DNA of 64,000 bases from Bacilli bacterium (GTDB taxonomy: Bacteria > Bacillota_I > Bacilli_A > RFN20 > CAG-826), in NCBI GenBank assembly GCA_900767605.1, contig CAAFZT010000015.1, positions 1 to 64,000 on the forward strand, given 5' to 3'. Below the pieces are notes generated by a model. That model searched no databases. It was not told the DNA's origin and was given only the letters and a program-made list of their open reading frames with translations. A program made the translations under genes and the position numbers. Below, one piece after another: positions 22,279-31,394 of the stretch; position 1 is the first letter of the stretch, and each line of letters starts with the position of its first letter.

Positions 22279-23988
22279 ATGAAAATCCTTGCTTCTATCC
22301 CTTTGCCCTTATGGATCTCCCTTCTTGCTGCGGGAGTCTTGGTCTTAATTGCCATTTTTCTTCTGCTTTACTTCACTCTTTTTGCCCATCTACGCATCAA
22401 AAAGCAAATCAATGAACTCAGCTCTCACTTTGAGCATTATCATTCCCGTTTATTCGGACAAATCAGCCAATACATCAAACGCATTGAAAATATTTCGATG
22501 ACGAATTTGATTTACGTGAACACCCACTTAACCTACAGCAAACGTTTCAAGGATGTTCGAGATAAAAGCGATTCCGCGGCTCAAGTCGCGGTGAACCACC
22601 TTAAGGATTTACTGGCGGAGCACGATTTTAAGGATTTGAAAACAGAAATCCCGGAAGCAAGAAAAACGATTGAACGATTTGAACAAGAGGTAGAATCCCT
22701 CAACGAGGATCTTCGCGCGGTCATTCGCCCAGAAGAAGAATGCCGCCAAAATTCCTCGTCCTTAAAAGAAAAGCTTCGTACGTTAAAACAGGACTACAAC
22801 GTAAAAGAAGCGGATTTGACCCTTGTTGGCGAATCTTTTTCCCGCGCCTTTACATTATTAGATGATAAATTCAGCGAATTCGAACGGTATGTCGAAAGCG
22901 CGCAATACGAAGAAGCCAATGCTTTGCTGCCCAAGGTAGGCGAAGTCATTGATGCCTTGTCCCGTTGCATCAAAGAACTCCCCAATCTTTGCGTGACGAT
23001 TCAAACCGTCATTCCCGATAAACTCTCTTCCTTGCAAAATCGTTATGAAGAGATGGGACGTGCTGGATACCCACTTCATCATTTGCTTAGCGATAGCAAT
23101 ATCGCGGATATGCAGCAACAGCTCGATAAGATTACCGCGAAAATCCAATCCTTCTCCCTGAATGGAGTTGCACAAGAATTAGACGGTATCATCGCGCGAA
23201 TTGACGATTATTTCACCTCCTTTGATAAAGAAAAAGATGCCCGTGTTGCTTTTGAAAGCGAATGCGAGGGCGTTTATAAAGAGGATTCCGAAACGGAAAA
23301 TCGTTATATTCGCGTTTGCAATTCCTTGCCTCGCATTCGGGAAATCTACGTGATCCCCGACCAAGAGCAGCTAAAAATTGATGCCATTAAAGCCGCCATT
23401 AATTTAAGTGGGGCCACCAAAAGAAGCCTCGACACGTTAATCCATTCCGGAACCCGGCAGCCCTATACGTTACTGGTAGAGAAAATGAATACCCTTCGCG
23501 ATGAATCGAGTGACGTTGCCCATATGCTCGATGATTTCGATTCCTATTTAGCCTCGCTTAAGGCAGATTCGGAAGAAGCTTGCCGCTGCCTTTACGATTA
23601 CGATGAACGCGTTCACACGGCTGAAGTCCGTCTACGCCAAATCGATATTCCGGATTTGACGGAAAAATATGAGCCTCAAATCACCTCGCTTTATGAAACC
23701 ATTGATCAAATCAAAGTGAATTTAAAAGCCCCAATCGACGTAGAAAGCATTAATGAATTGGTTTCTTCCTTAAAGGCAAACGGAGATTCGGCTTGCCGCG
23801 AAATCGATTCCTATATGGAGAAAATGTATTTGGCCGAAGCTTCGATTCTTTACGGAAACCGTGAAAGAATGCACCTATCCGAGATTAAATTATTGATTCA
23901 ACAAGCGGAAAAACAATATTGGTCCGGTGATTTTAGCGGAGCCTATTCCACGGCGACCAATGCGGCGAAAAGCATTCGCAACGAGTAG
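22279..23988 (+). CDS. EzrA-like septation ring regulator
   Basis: 569 aa from ATG 22279. One N-terminal transmembrane helix (about 10-32, LWISLLAAGVLVLIAIFLLL) is followed by about 530 residues of coiled-coil spectrin-like repeats, the layout of EzrA, which restrains FtsZ ring assembly at the membrane. Sequence similarity is weak, but the location next to nifS-thiI and near rpsD/tyrS matches B. subtilis ezrA. TAAAAT (22266-22271) ends 7 nt before this ATG and there is no ribosome site, so a leaderless message from 22279 is preferred over the ATG at 22258. Confidence 0.75.
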   Translation: MKILASIPLPLWISLLAAGVLVLIAIFLLLYFTLFAHLRIKKQINELSSHFEHYHSRLFGQISQYIKRIENISMTNLIYVNTHLTYSKRFKDVRDKSDSAAQVAVNHLKDLLAEHDFKDLKTEIPEARKTIERFEQEVESLNEDLRAVIRPEEECRQNSSSLKEKLRTLKQDYNVKEADLTLVGESFSRAFTLLDDKFSEFERYVESAQYEEANALLPKVGEVIDALSRCIKELPNLCVTIQTVIPDKLSSLQNRYEEMGRAGYPLHHLLSDSNIADMQQQLDKITAKIQSFSLNGVAQELDGIIARIDDYFTSFDKEKDARVAFESECEGVYKEDSETENRYIRVCNSLPRIREIYVIPDQEQLKIDAIKAAINLSGATKRSLDTLIHSGTRQPYTLLVEKMNTLRDESSDVAHMLDDFDSYLASLKADSEEACRCLYDYDERVHTAEVRLRQIDIPDLTEKYEPQITSLYETIDQIKVNLKAPIDVESINELVSSLKANGDSACREIDSYMEKMYLAEASILYGNRERMHLSEIKLLIQQAEKQYWSGDFSGAYSTATNAAKSIRNE

Positions 23989-23996
23989 GAGTAACG

Positions 23997-25127
23997 ATGC
24001 ATTATTTTGATTGCGCAGCCACCTACGCACCCTTTGAAGGTGCCCTGGAATGCTATGAAAATATCAGCCGAACTCACTTTGGCAACCCTTCTAGCGTCCA
24101 TGGATTTGGCAATGAGGCCCTACGAATTCTCGAGGATTCCAAACGGAAAATTCTGGATTCTTTTGGCTTATTTTCCACCCATGATTGTATTTTCACTAGT
24201 GGAGCGACCGAATCCAACAATTTGGCTTTAAAGGGGTTTGCCCAACGTTATCAAAATCGCGGCAAACGTATTTTAACTTCCTGCGTGGAGCATCCTAGCG
24301 TCCTTGAACCTTTAAAATCTCTGGAAAAAACGGGGTTTCAGGTAGAATTTTTACCCGTAAACGAAGCAGGGATCGTCGAACCCACGGTTTTAGAAAAAGC
24401 GATGGGCAACGATGTGGTCCTCGTCTCCATCATGGGGGTTAATAATGAAACAGGAGCGATTTTCCCGTTAAAGGATTATCTTTCTATCACCTCCCACTTC
24501 CCCAAAAACCTTTTCCATAGCGATTTGACCCAAGCTATTGGCAAAGTTGAAATGCCTCTAAATTTACTTGATTCCTTTTCTTTTTCCGGCCATAAAATCG
24601 GGGGACTAAAAGGAACAGGTGCTTTGATTTTATCGAAGAAAAGGACATTAGTCCCCCAATTAGATGGAGGGGGACAACAAAATGGGTTCCGTTCCGGGAC
24701 CGTGGATGTCGCCGGTGCGGCAAGCCTTGCCTATGCGGTCGTTAAATCGCGTCAAGAAGAAGCGAAAAATCTTCAAAAAGAAACTGAACGAGCCGCCTAT
24801 TTAAAGAACAAACTCTCTTCCATCTCTGAAATCGTCCGGAATACCCCGGACTGCGCCTCCCCTTATATTCTTAATTTCTCCCTCTCTTCCCATAAAGCCT
24901 CGGTGATTGTAGAAGGACTAAGCGAAAAGGGCTTCTATGTTTCTAGTGTCTCCGCTTGCTCCTCCAAAAAAGAACCGGTAAGTGAAGTGTTAACCGCGAT
25001 GGGGCGCAGCTCGCGCTTAGCGGGAAACTCGATTCGCATCTCCCTTCCTCCCGAAGTCGAAGCGAAAGAATTGGATGAATTCGTCGAAACGTTAAAATGC
25101 TTATTAGATGAGGTACGACCTTTATGA
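23997..25127 (+). CDS. Cysteine desulfurase, NifS/IscS family
   Basis: 376 aa PLP enzyme. Substrate loop SGATESNN (about 63-70), PLP-binding Lys in FSGHKIGGLKG, active Cys in VSACSSKKE near the C-terminus. It removes sulfur from cysteine as a persulfide. It overlaps thiI by 4 nt, the same pairing as nifZ-thiI in B. subtilis, where this enzyme feeds ThiI for tRNA 4-thiouridine. Ribosome site GAGTAGGAG. Likely dedicated to thiI rather than to Fe-S assembly; no scaffold gene is adjacent. Confidence 0.92.
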   Translation: MHYFDCAATYAPFEGALECYENISRTHFGNPSSVHGFGNEALRILEDSKRKILDSFGLFSTHDCIFTSGATESNNLALKGFAQRYQNRGKRILTSCVEHPSVLEPLKSLEKTGFQVEFLPVNEAGIVEPTVLEKAMGNDVVLVSIMGVNNETGAIFPLKDYLSITSHFPKNLFHSDLTQAIGKVEMPLNLLDSFSFSGHKIGGLKGTGALILSKKRTLVPQLDGGGQQNGFRSGTVDVAGAASLAYAVVKSRQEEAKNLQKETERAAYLKNKLSSISEIVRNTPDCASPYILNFSLSSHKASVIVEGLSEKGFYVSSVSACSSKKEPVSEVLTAMGRSSRLAGNSIRISLPPEVEAKELDEFVETLKCLLDEVRPL

Positions 25128-26311
25128 TTTATGACTCTTTGATGATCCATTATGGCGAGCTCTCCACGAAGGGAGACAATCGCCGCCTTTTCGTGAACCA
25201 ATTAACCCATAATGTCCGGCTGGCTTTACGTCGGTTTCCCGGCACGGAAGCCCGGGGAGGAAGAGACCACCTTTACGTTTCGTTAAATGGACAAAACCCC
25301 GAACCGATTATTGCTCGCCTCCAAGAAGTCTCCGGCATTCAAAAGATATCGCTTGTGGCCAAAGTGGAGCCAACGGAAGATGCGTTAAAAGAAGCAGTTT
25401 TGGCCTTATTAAAGGAAGAAAAAGGAAGCACGTTTAAAATCGATGTGAAACGGGCGGACAAATCCTTCCCGATCCATAGTTATGAATTAACTTGCCTTTT
25501 GGCCGACCATATTTTGGATCATTCCTCGTGGACGGTAGACCTCCATCATTTCGATGCGCGGATTAAAATCGATATCCGTCAAGAAGGCGCTTATCTTTCT
25601 TGCCACGATTATCCGGGATTAGGCGGATATCCTTTGGGAATGAACGGCAAAGTTATGATGCTTCTTAGTGGCGGCATCGATTCTCCAGTTGCGACGTTTG
25701 AACTCATTCGTCGGGGCATTAAGGTCGAAACCATCCACTTTGCTTCGCCTCCTTATACCCAGATGGCGGTGATCGATAAACTAAAAGATCTGTTAAAAGA
25801 TCTGAATGATTATCAGCCTTCCTTCAAGCTGAATATCATTCCCTTCACCAAGCTCCAAGAAGCGATTTATGCCCATGTTTCCGAGCCTTATTGCATTACT
25901 ATTATGCGAAGAATGATGCTTCGAATCGCCGTGGAAGTGGCAAAAAAAGAGGGGTGCCAAGCCTTGGCTACCGGGGAATCCGTGGGCCAAGTCGCCTCGC
26001 AAACTCTAGAATCCATGCAGGTCATTAATGAAGTGACGAATTTCCCGATCCTTCGTCCTTTGGCAACCTCGGATAAAGTCTCCATCATCGACACGGCAAA
26101 ACGAATTGGGACCTACGAAATCTCCATCCGTCCCTATGAAGATTGCTGCACAATCTTTAAGCCAAAACGCCCCAAAACCAAGCCACAACTGGATGATTGC
26201 TATTATTACGAATCCCAATTCGATTGGAAGAGTTTGGTGGACGAATGCGTCAATTCCTACACCTCCCTTTATTTGAAAAATGGAGAAGAACTCCTTAAAG
26301 AAGGGCAATAA
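25124..26311 (+). CDS. thiI: tRNA 4-thiouridine synthase ThiI
   Basis: 395 aa. N-terminal ferredoxin-like and THUMP domain (1-165), then the PP-loop adenylating domain with LLSGGIDSPVA (about 182-192) and the active Cys region DCCTIFKPKRPKTKP. No rhodanese domain, as in Bacillus, so sulfur must come from the neighbouring desulfurase. It converts U8 of tRNA to s4U. Start overlaps nifS by 4 nt (ATGA). Confidence 0.95.
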   Translation: MIYDSLMIHYGELSTKGDNRRLFVNQLTHNVRLALRRFPGTEARGGRDHLYVSLNGQNPEPIIARLQEVSGIQKISLVAKVEPTEDALKEAVLALLKEEKGSTFKIDVKRADKSFPIHSYELTCLLADHILDHSSWTVDLHHFDARIKIDIRQEGAYLSCHDYPGLGGYPLGMNGKVMMLLSGGIDSPVATFELIRRGIKVETIHFASPPYTQMAVIDKLKDLLKDLNDYQPSFKLNIIPFTKLQEAIYAHVSEPYCITIMRRMMLRIAVEVAKKEGCQALATGESVGQVASQTLESMQVINEVTNFPILRPLATSDKVSIIDTAKRIGTYEISIRPYEDCCTIFKPKRPKTKPQLDDCYYYESQFDWKSLVDECVNSYTSLYLKNGEELLKEGQ

Positions 26312-26312
26312 G

Positions 26313-27155
26313 ATGCAGAAACGATTGAAAGAGCATTTCGAAGGCGAACGCGCCTTATTCCAACAAAAGGATTTGCTTTTGGAAGAATGCCTTTTCGATA
26401 ACGGGGAATCTCCTCTAAAAGAAGGCGAAAATCTATTCTGCCTTCGTTCTACCTTTGATTGGAAATATCCCCTTTGGTATGGAAAAAATTTAAAAATCGA
26501 GGGTTGTTTCTTTTCCTCTCAAGCCCGCGCGGGCATTTGGTATAGCCAAGACGTAACGCTTTCTTCTTGCCGATATGAAGCCCCGAAAGGCTTTCGCAAA
26601 TGCGAAAGAATCCTTATTGAAAATTCTTCTTTTCCCCACGCGTTAGAAACTTTGTGGTGGAATGAAGACGTTGAGCTAAAAAACGTGAAAGTCCAGCAAG
26701 GCGATTATTTTGGGATGGGTTCGAGGAATATTCGAATTGAAAACTTATCCCTTCAAGGCAATTATGCCTTTGATCATGGAGAAAATTTAAAGATATCTCG
26801 TAGCAGCCTTTTAACCAAGGATGCCTTTTGGAATTGCAAAAACGTCACGATTTATGACTCCTGCATCGAAGGGGAATATTTTGGTTGGAATAGTTCCAAC
26901 ATCACCTTGGTTCGTTGCAATATCAAATCCTTACAGGGATTTTGCTATATCAATGGGTTGAAGATGGTGGATTGTGAGGTAGAAGCCGACCGCGCCTTTG
27001 AATATTGTTCTCACTTAGATGTTGATATCTCTACTCCTCTAGAGTCCATTAAAAACCCGATTTCTGGGCGCATCCATTGCAAAGGGTGCAAGGAAATCAT
27101 TTGCGATGACCCTTCCTTAGATTCGAGCAAAACGGAGATAATCGTGGATGAGTAA
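26313..27155 (+). CDS. DUF3737 family protein, beta-helix fold
   Basis: 280 aa from ATG 26313, 1 nt after the thiI stop. The chain consists of short repeats of the type N-hydrophobic-x-hydrophobic-xx-C/S (FWNCKNVTIYDSCIEGEYFGWNSS is typical), predicting a right-handed parallel beta-helix as in DUF3737. No enzyme residues are recognisable. It overlaps the PatB-like aminotransferase by 8 nt and so is translationally linked to it; a joint function is inferred but unknown. Confidence 0.82.
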   Translation: MQKRLKEHFEGERALFQQKDLLLEECLFDNGESPLKEGENLFCLRSTFDWKYPLWYGKNLKIEGCFFSSQARAGIWYSQDVTLSSCRYEAPKGFRKCERILIENSSFPHALETLWWNEDVELKNVKVQQGDYFGMGSRNIRIENLSLQGNYAFDHGENLKISRSSLLTKDAFWNCKNVTIYDSCIEGEYFGWNSSNITLVRCNIKSLQGFCYINGLKMVDCEVEADRAFEYCSHLDVDISTPLESIKNPISGRIHCKGCKEIICDDPSLDSSKTEIIVDE

Positions 27156-28311
27156 CTTTGATTTTGAAACCATTTTTGTCCGAGAAAATTCAGATTCGTT
27201 GAAATACGACGTTCCATTAGGGGTATTGCCTTTAAGCATCGCCGACATGGATTTTGCTACCTGCCCCGCGGTTCTAGAAGCGGTGAAGAAAAGAGCTTCA
27301 GAAGGGATTTTTGGATATGTGGAGCCCAAAGATTCTTGGTATCAAAGTTATATTTCCTTCTTTCGGCGTCGTCATGGCTTAGAAATTCAAAAAGAAGAAA
27401 TGACCTTCATTACCGGGGTGGTCCCGGCATTATCTTGTTCCGTGCGTTGCTTTAGTAAGGCAGGGGATAATGTGGTTACGATTACCCCTGTTTATAATAT
27501 TTTCTTCCATTCGATTGAAAATAATGGACGAAAAACCTTGATGGTTCCCCTCCTTAAAAACGAGGGAGGCTATGCGCTAGATTTTAAAAAAATCGAAGAA
27601 GCGTTTGCTCTCCCTTCGACTTCGTTATGCTTATTTTGCAATCCTCAGAACCCCATCGGGATTATCTGGAAAAAAGAAGATCTCGCCCGCCTTGCCCGTC
27701 TAGCGAAGAAATACGGCGTGACGATTTTAAGCGATGAAATCCATGGAGAAATTGTAGAACCCGGTCAATCTTATTGCCCTTTCCTTTCTTCTTGCCCTGA
27801 GGCGGAAGAAGTTGGGGTGATGGCCACTTCGCCTACCAAATGCTTCAATTTAGCTGGGATTCAAACCGCTTGTGTAGTGGTTAAAAATCCCTTATTACGG
27901 GGAAAAATTCGCGTTCAAATTAATCAAGATGAAGTTGGGGAACCTAATGTCTTTTCTTGCCTTGCAGCAGAAGCGGCCTGGAACCAAGGAGAAGCATGGC
28001 TAGAAGAGGCCAAGAAGGTACTTTTCTCCAATCGTCGTTTAGCGGAAGATTATATCGAAGAAAATATACCGGGATTAAAACCAATCCGAGGAGAAGCCAC
28101 TTATTTGCTATGGATTGATGCTTCTAAAGTATGCAAAGATTCGGAAAAACTATGCGAATTCCTTCAAAAAGATGCTCGTGTTGGCCTCAATCCCGGGAGC
28201 GAATATGGCTTAGGAGGAGAAGGATATCTAAGGATGAATCTTGCTTATCCGAAGAAAGTATTGCTTGAAGGGTTAAAACGCTTGAAAAATGGCATCGAGC
28301 ATTTTAAATAA
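27148..28311 (+). CDS. patB: PatB/MalY-type PLP aminotransferase (cystathionine beta-lyase family)
   Basis: 387 aa. Starts MSNFDFETIFVRENSDSLKYD and has the SIADMDFATCPAV segment characteristic of PatB/MalY. The PLP-binding Lys is in SPTKCFNLAG, with Asp and Tyr contacts in SDEIHGEIV and NPQNPIG. These enzymes split C-S bonds of cystathionine or cysteine conjugates, or act as aminotransferases; the substrate is not readable from sequence. It overlaps DUF3737 by 8 nt and is followed by a DUF2974 gene 21 nt on. Confidence 0.88.
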   Translation: MSNFDFETIFVRENSDSLKYDVPLGVLPLSIADMDFATCPAVLEAVKKRASEGIFGYVEPKDSWYQSYISFFRRRHGLEIQKEEMTFITGVVPALSCSVRCFSKAGDNVVTITPVYNIFFHSIENNGRKTLMVPLLKNEGGYALDFKKIEEAFALPSTSLCLFCNPQNPIGIIWKKEDLARLARLAKKYGVTILSDEIHGEIVEPGQSYCPFLSSCPEAEEVGVMATSPTKCFNLAGIQTACVVVKNPLLRGKIRVQINQDEVGEPNVFSCLAAEAAWNQGEAWLEEAKKVLFSNRRLAEDYIEENIPGLKPIRGEATYLLWIDASKVCKDSEKLCEFLQKDARVGLNPGSEYGLGGEGYLRMNLAYPKKVLLEGLKRLKNGIEHFK

Positions 28312-28332
28312 GTCTATCGGGAGGAATTGGAC

Positions 28333-29934
28333 ATGGGACATTTAATCGATTACGTAGAATGGAAAGGGGATGAACCCTATTCGTCAAAACCCTTTAATCT
28401 CGTCGATTCCGTTGTTTTGGCTTTCCTTTCTTATGTGCGGTTTGGCGATTCGATTCGTTTAGAAGATTCCCCCACCTTAAAGGAAGCGTATGACCTATTG
28501 ATGAAGAAGGGGAAAGACCCCGTCATCGCGACGATGGATGGAACCCAACGAAAGAAAGATTATTTGGCTTTGCTCCAAGCGGTTTGTTCCTCCTCTCGTT
28601 ATGGATCGATGCATCTTGTAGATTATGAAGATATCACCGATCCGAAAGCCAATATTCAATTCGCAGGCCTAGGATTTGAACTAGAAACCGGCGAATTGGT
28701 TGCTTCTTATCGAGGAACGGATGAAACGATCGTCGGATGGAAAGAAAATTTTGAATTAAGCTTTCAAGATGTTCCCGCCCAGAGAAAAGCCGCGGAATTT
28801 GCTACAAAATTAGCAAAACTAGGAAAGCCCCTTTATATCGTGGGCCATAGTAAAGGCGGAAATTTAGCTTTATATGCCGCTTCAAAATTGCCTTTAGAAA
28901 ATCGTAACTTACTAAAACACCTTTATCTACTCGATTCCCCAGGACTATGCGAAGAAGTCTTTGGCAAGCCCGATATGGATTATTTAAATCCCGTGACCAC
29001 TTGCTTAAATCCAGGCTATGACGTGGTAGGACAGATTTTTAAAATGCCTTTTCAAGATGTCCATATCGTAGACTGCGATGCTTCCACGATTTTTCAGCAC
29101 GCCTTTCTTTCCTGGCGAATCGAAAAAGGAGAATTCGTCTACCTTCAAGACTATGACCCCGAATGCGCTTGGGCGAATCAAGTGGTTCGGGATTGGCTTA
29201 TCGATGTGGATATGGATTCGAGAAAGAAATTCGTCGGCGATTTCTTCCAAGCGTTAACTAGTCACGGGGAGAAAACCCTTTGGGACTTAGGGAAAAATCC
29301 GATTCGAACCGTGGATAAATTGTTGGTCGGTTATTTCCATGCGCCGAAAAAGACGAAAGGACCGGTAAAAAAACTTGGGTTTGCCGCTTTCTTTGGAACC
29401 TCCCTTCGCGAATTGAAATCTCTCCGCCAGTTCCCAGACTTTATCTCTTCTAGCCTTGTTCAGGCTTTGATTATGATCACCGTTGGATTGTTATTTACCT
29501 TTCTGCCGGAATCTCTCCCATGGATTGTTGTGATTTCCGCTAGCGCAGCTTTGTTGTTTTTATGGGTGATTGCCTTCTATTATTTGGCAAAGAGCAAGTG
29601 GAATTGGAAGACTTATCGATTGCGACTTTGGATTGCTTCGTTTTTGACTTTAGCTTATGTGGGGGCGGCCTTATTAGGATGGCAATTGATTTCGGATATC
29701 AGCCTTTATGGCGCGGGCTTATTCTTCCTTCTTTTTGGCGCCTGGATCATCCTTACGATGGATCAAAAGAAAGAAGCCCCTAAATTTGTCCGCGTTATTA
29801 ACTGGATTGAAGTCGCTTTGTATGCGTTGATGGGCTGCTATTTGCTTTTCGTCCCGTCTCCATATGTAGGGTATGGCTTATTTGCATCGGGTATTATTTT
29901 AACGATTGATGGCGCATATAAACTTGTCCGATAG
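28333..29934 (+). CDS. DUF2974 alpha/beta hydrolase with C-terminal membrane domain
   Basis: 533 aa from ATG 28333; an in-frame TTG at 28327 lies too close to the GGGAGGA ribosome site. The N-terminal 330 residues are a lipase-like alpha/beta hydrolase with nucleophile elbow GHSKG (S173) and the oxyanion segment YRGTD. The C-terminal 150 residues contain about five hydrophobic helices. DUF2974 (Mbeg1-like) proteins are uncharacterised esterase or lipase homologues. The fusion suggests a membrane-anchored lipase acting on the inner face. Last gene of the ezrA-to-DUF2974 run. Confidence 0.82.
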   Translation: MGHLIDYVEWKGDEPYSSKPFNLVDSVVLAFLSYVRFGDSIRLEDSPTLKEAYDLLMKKGKDPVIATMDGTQRKKDYLALLQAVCSSSRYGSMHLVDYEDITDPKANIQFAGLGFELETGELVASYRGTDETIVGWKENFELSFQDVPAQRKAAEFATKLAKLGKPLYIVGHSKGGNLALYAASKLPLENRNLLKHLYLLDSPGLCEEVFGKPDMDYLNPVTTCLNPGYDVVGQIFKMPFQDVHIVDCDASTIFQHAFLSWRIEKGEFVYLQDYDPECAWANQVVRDWLIDVDMDSRKKFVGDFFQALTSHGEKTLWDLGKNPIRTVDKLLVGYFHAPKKTKGPVKKLGFAAFFGTSLRELKSLRQFPDFISSSLVQALIMITVGLLFTFLPESLPWIVVISASAALLFLWVIAFYYLAKSKWNWKTYRLRLWIASFLTLAYVGAALLGWQLISDISLYGAGLFFLLFGAWIILTMDQKKEAPKFVRVINWIEVALYALMGCYLLFVPSPYVGYGLFASGIILTIDGAYKLVR

Positions 29935-29951
29935 TTTGGGGTAAGCAAAAT

Positions 29952-29980
29952 AAAAAGTTCCGAGAAATTCGGAACTTTTT
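29952..29980. terminator. Bidirectional terminator between the DUF2974 gene and rplT
   Basis: AAAAAGTTCCGA (29952-29963) / TCGGAACTTTTTT (29969-29981), 5-nt loop, serving both convergent operons. Confidence 0.9.
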
Positions 29981-29999
29981 TGGTTAAATCGGAATTCGA

Positions 30000-30353
30000 T
30001 TAAGCCGCTTTCTTCGCGGTCTCGACGAGGCCGGCGAAGGCTTTGGGATCGGCGATGGCGATCTCGGAAAGCATCTTACGGTTGATTTCGATGTTGGCTT
30101 TCTTCAAGCCACCCATGAATTTGGAATAAGAGATTCCGTTGAGACGGCAAGCAGCGTTGATACGCTTGATCCAAAGCTTGCGGTAGTCGCGCTTGACAAG
30201 GCGACGGGAATTGTACGCATAACGGAGCGAGTGGCAAACTTGCTCTTTGGCGGTTTTGAAGAGAAGGTGCTTGGAGCCGAAATAACCTTCGGCGGCTTTC
30301 AAGATCTTCTTGCGACGGGCACGGGTAACGGTGCCACCTTTGACTCTAGCCAT
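30000..30353 (-). CDS. rplT: 50S ribosomal protein L20
   Basis: 117 aa, standard length. Starts MARVKGGTVTRARRKK with the conserved basic N-terminal arm and the GLKKANIEINRKMLSEIA region. It is needed early in 50S assembly and in Firmicutes represses its own operon by binding the leader. Last gene of infC-rpmI-rplT, 19 nt after rpmI. Confidence 0.97.
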   Translation of the reverse strand: MARVKGGTVTRARRKKILKAAEGYFGSKHLLFKTAKEQVCHSLRYAYNSRRLVKRDYRKLWIKRINAACRLNGISYSKFMGGLKKANIEINRKMLSEIAIADPKAFAGLVETAKKAA

Positions 30354-30372
30354 TGTTCGTTCTTCCTCCTAA

Positions 30373-30567
30373 TTACTTGACGATCATGAAGCGGATGCGC
30401 TTGTAGTCGGTTTTGTCGATCATGCCAGCACGGCGGAGCTGACGGCATTGCTTCGCGGTTTTGTAAGGGGCGTGGTGGCCTTTATACGCGTGGACGTATT
30501 TGAGTTTACCGTTTCCGGTCACTTTCACTCTCTTGGCAAGGGAGCGATTCGTTTTCATCTTCGGCAT
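30373..30567 (-). CDS. rpmI: 50S ribosomal protein L35
   Basis: 64 aa, starting MPKMKTNRSLAKRVK at 30567 after an AAAGGAGAAA ribosome site; upstream in-frame codons belong to infC. Conserved motifs GNGKLKY and HHAPYKTAKQCRQLRR. It sits between infC and rplT as in most bacteria. Confidence 0.96.
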   Translation of the reverse strand: MPKMKTNRSLAKRVKVTGNGKLKYVHAYKGHHAPYKTAKQCRQLRRAGMIDKTDYKRIRFMIVK

Positions 30568-30578
30568 AAATTTCTCCT

Positions 30579-31142
30579 TTATTTTTGTTTGCCTTTCGGT
30601 GCGACGATGCAGGAGTAGCATTTGCCATCCCAATCGGGCTTCTTTTCGACGAAGGTGGTCAATCCTTCAACGCTTAACATTTCCAAGAATTTTGCAAGCA
30701 ATTCCTCGCCGAGTTCCTTGTGGGCCATTTCACGGCCTTTGAGGATGACGCGGACATTGACTTTGTCACCATCTTGCAAGAATTGACGGCCTTTCTTTGC
30801 TTTGGTCTCCAAGTCGTGCATGCCAATTTGCATGTGGATTTGGATTTCCTTTAGCTCGGCAGCCTTGGATTTACGCTTGTTTTCCTTTTCGGCTTTTTCC
30901 TTTTCGAATCGGTATTTGCCGTAGTTGAGGATTTTGCACACGGGCGGGTTGGCGTTCGGGGCAACGCAGAAGAGGTCGAGGTCGTAACTGGCGGCGAGCT
31001 CATTTGCGCGGCGGGACGGCATATGCCCGAGGTTTTCTCCGTTAGGTCCGATGACTTGTACCATGGGATAACGGACATTCTCGTTGATGGGGTCCAAGCG
31101 CTTCATGGGGCGATGGCGATCGTTTCGGTTAATGTAAGCTAT
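30579..31142 (-). CDS. infC: Translation initiation factor IF-3, apparent AUA start
   Basis: 187 aa if translation begins at ATA 31140-31142. The first ATG (31104-31106, MKRLDPINENVRYP) has no ribosome site nearby, while AGGAGG (31152-31157) lies 9 nt before an in-frame ATA (AYINRNDRHRP-MKRLDP), and the in-frame ATT at 31131-31133 is 18 nt from it. Non-AUG starts are a known self-control device of infC, because IF-3 itself rejects such codons. N-domain to about residue 95 and C-domain after it (GREMAHKELG, VAPKGKQK) are normal. The residue matching E. coli R131 is Lys. First gene of the operon with rpmI and rplT. Confidence 0.9.
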   Translation of the reverse strand: MAYINRNDRHRPMKRLDPINENVRYPMVQVIGPNGENLGHMPSRRANELAASYDLDLFCVAPNANPPVCKILNYGKYRFEKEKAEKENKRKSKAAELKEIQIHMQIGMHDLETKAKKGRQFLQDGDKVNVRVILKGREMAHKELGEELLAKFLEMLSVEGLTTFVEKKPDWDGKCYSCIVAPKGKQK

Positions 31143-31287
31143 GGGTGATTTCCTCCTAAGACGTCAATAAAGCCGGATGGCAATGGCAATCCGGCTTCTG
31201 AAGGTTGGTTCAGTAGTTTCCAGGCCAATTCTCACCTTGGAGAATCTGGCGAATCGCCGGAAGCGATTGCTTTCTACATTTATCGAC
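31143..31287 (-). promoter_or_regulatory. infC-rpmI-rplT leader RNA with attenuator hairpin
   Basis: About 145 nt leader. The hairpin AGCCGGAT / ATCCGGCT (31171-31196) lies just before the infC ribosome site and is followed by UUAUU on the minus strand, so it can act as attenuator. Position matches the L20 leader of Firmicutes; I did not verify its consensus structure. Confidence 0.6.
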
Positions 31288-31293
31288 GTGCAT

Positions 31294-31321
31294 ATGATAT
31301 GCATTTTGGAACGTTTATCAA
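31294..31321 (-). promoter_or_regulatory. Promoter of infC-rpmI-rplT
   Basis: Minus strand TTGATA (31316-31321), 16-nt spacer, TATCAT (31294-31299). The -10 lies in a palindrome, TGCATAT-G-ATATGCA (31290-31304), a possible operator. Confidence 0.6.
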
Positions 31322-31394
31322 GCCTTATTTTCTTTTTCTTTAGAAAAATGCTCCTCCCTTGGAGGAATGGAACATTTGGAGTAAGGTTATAACC

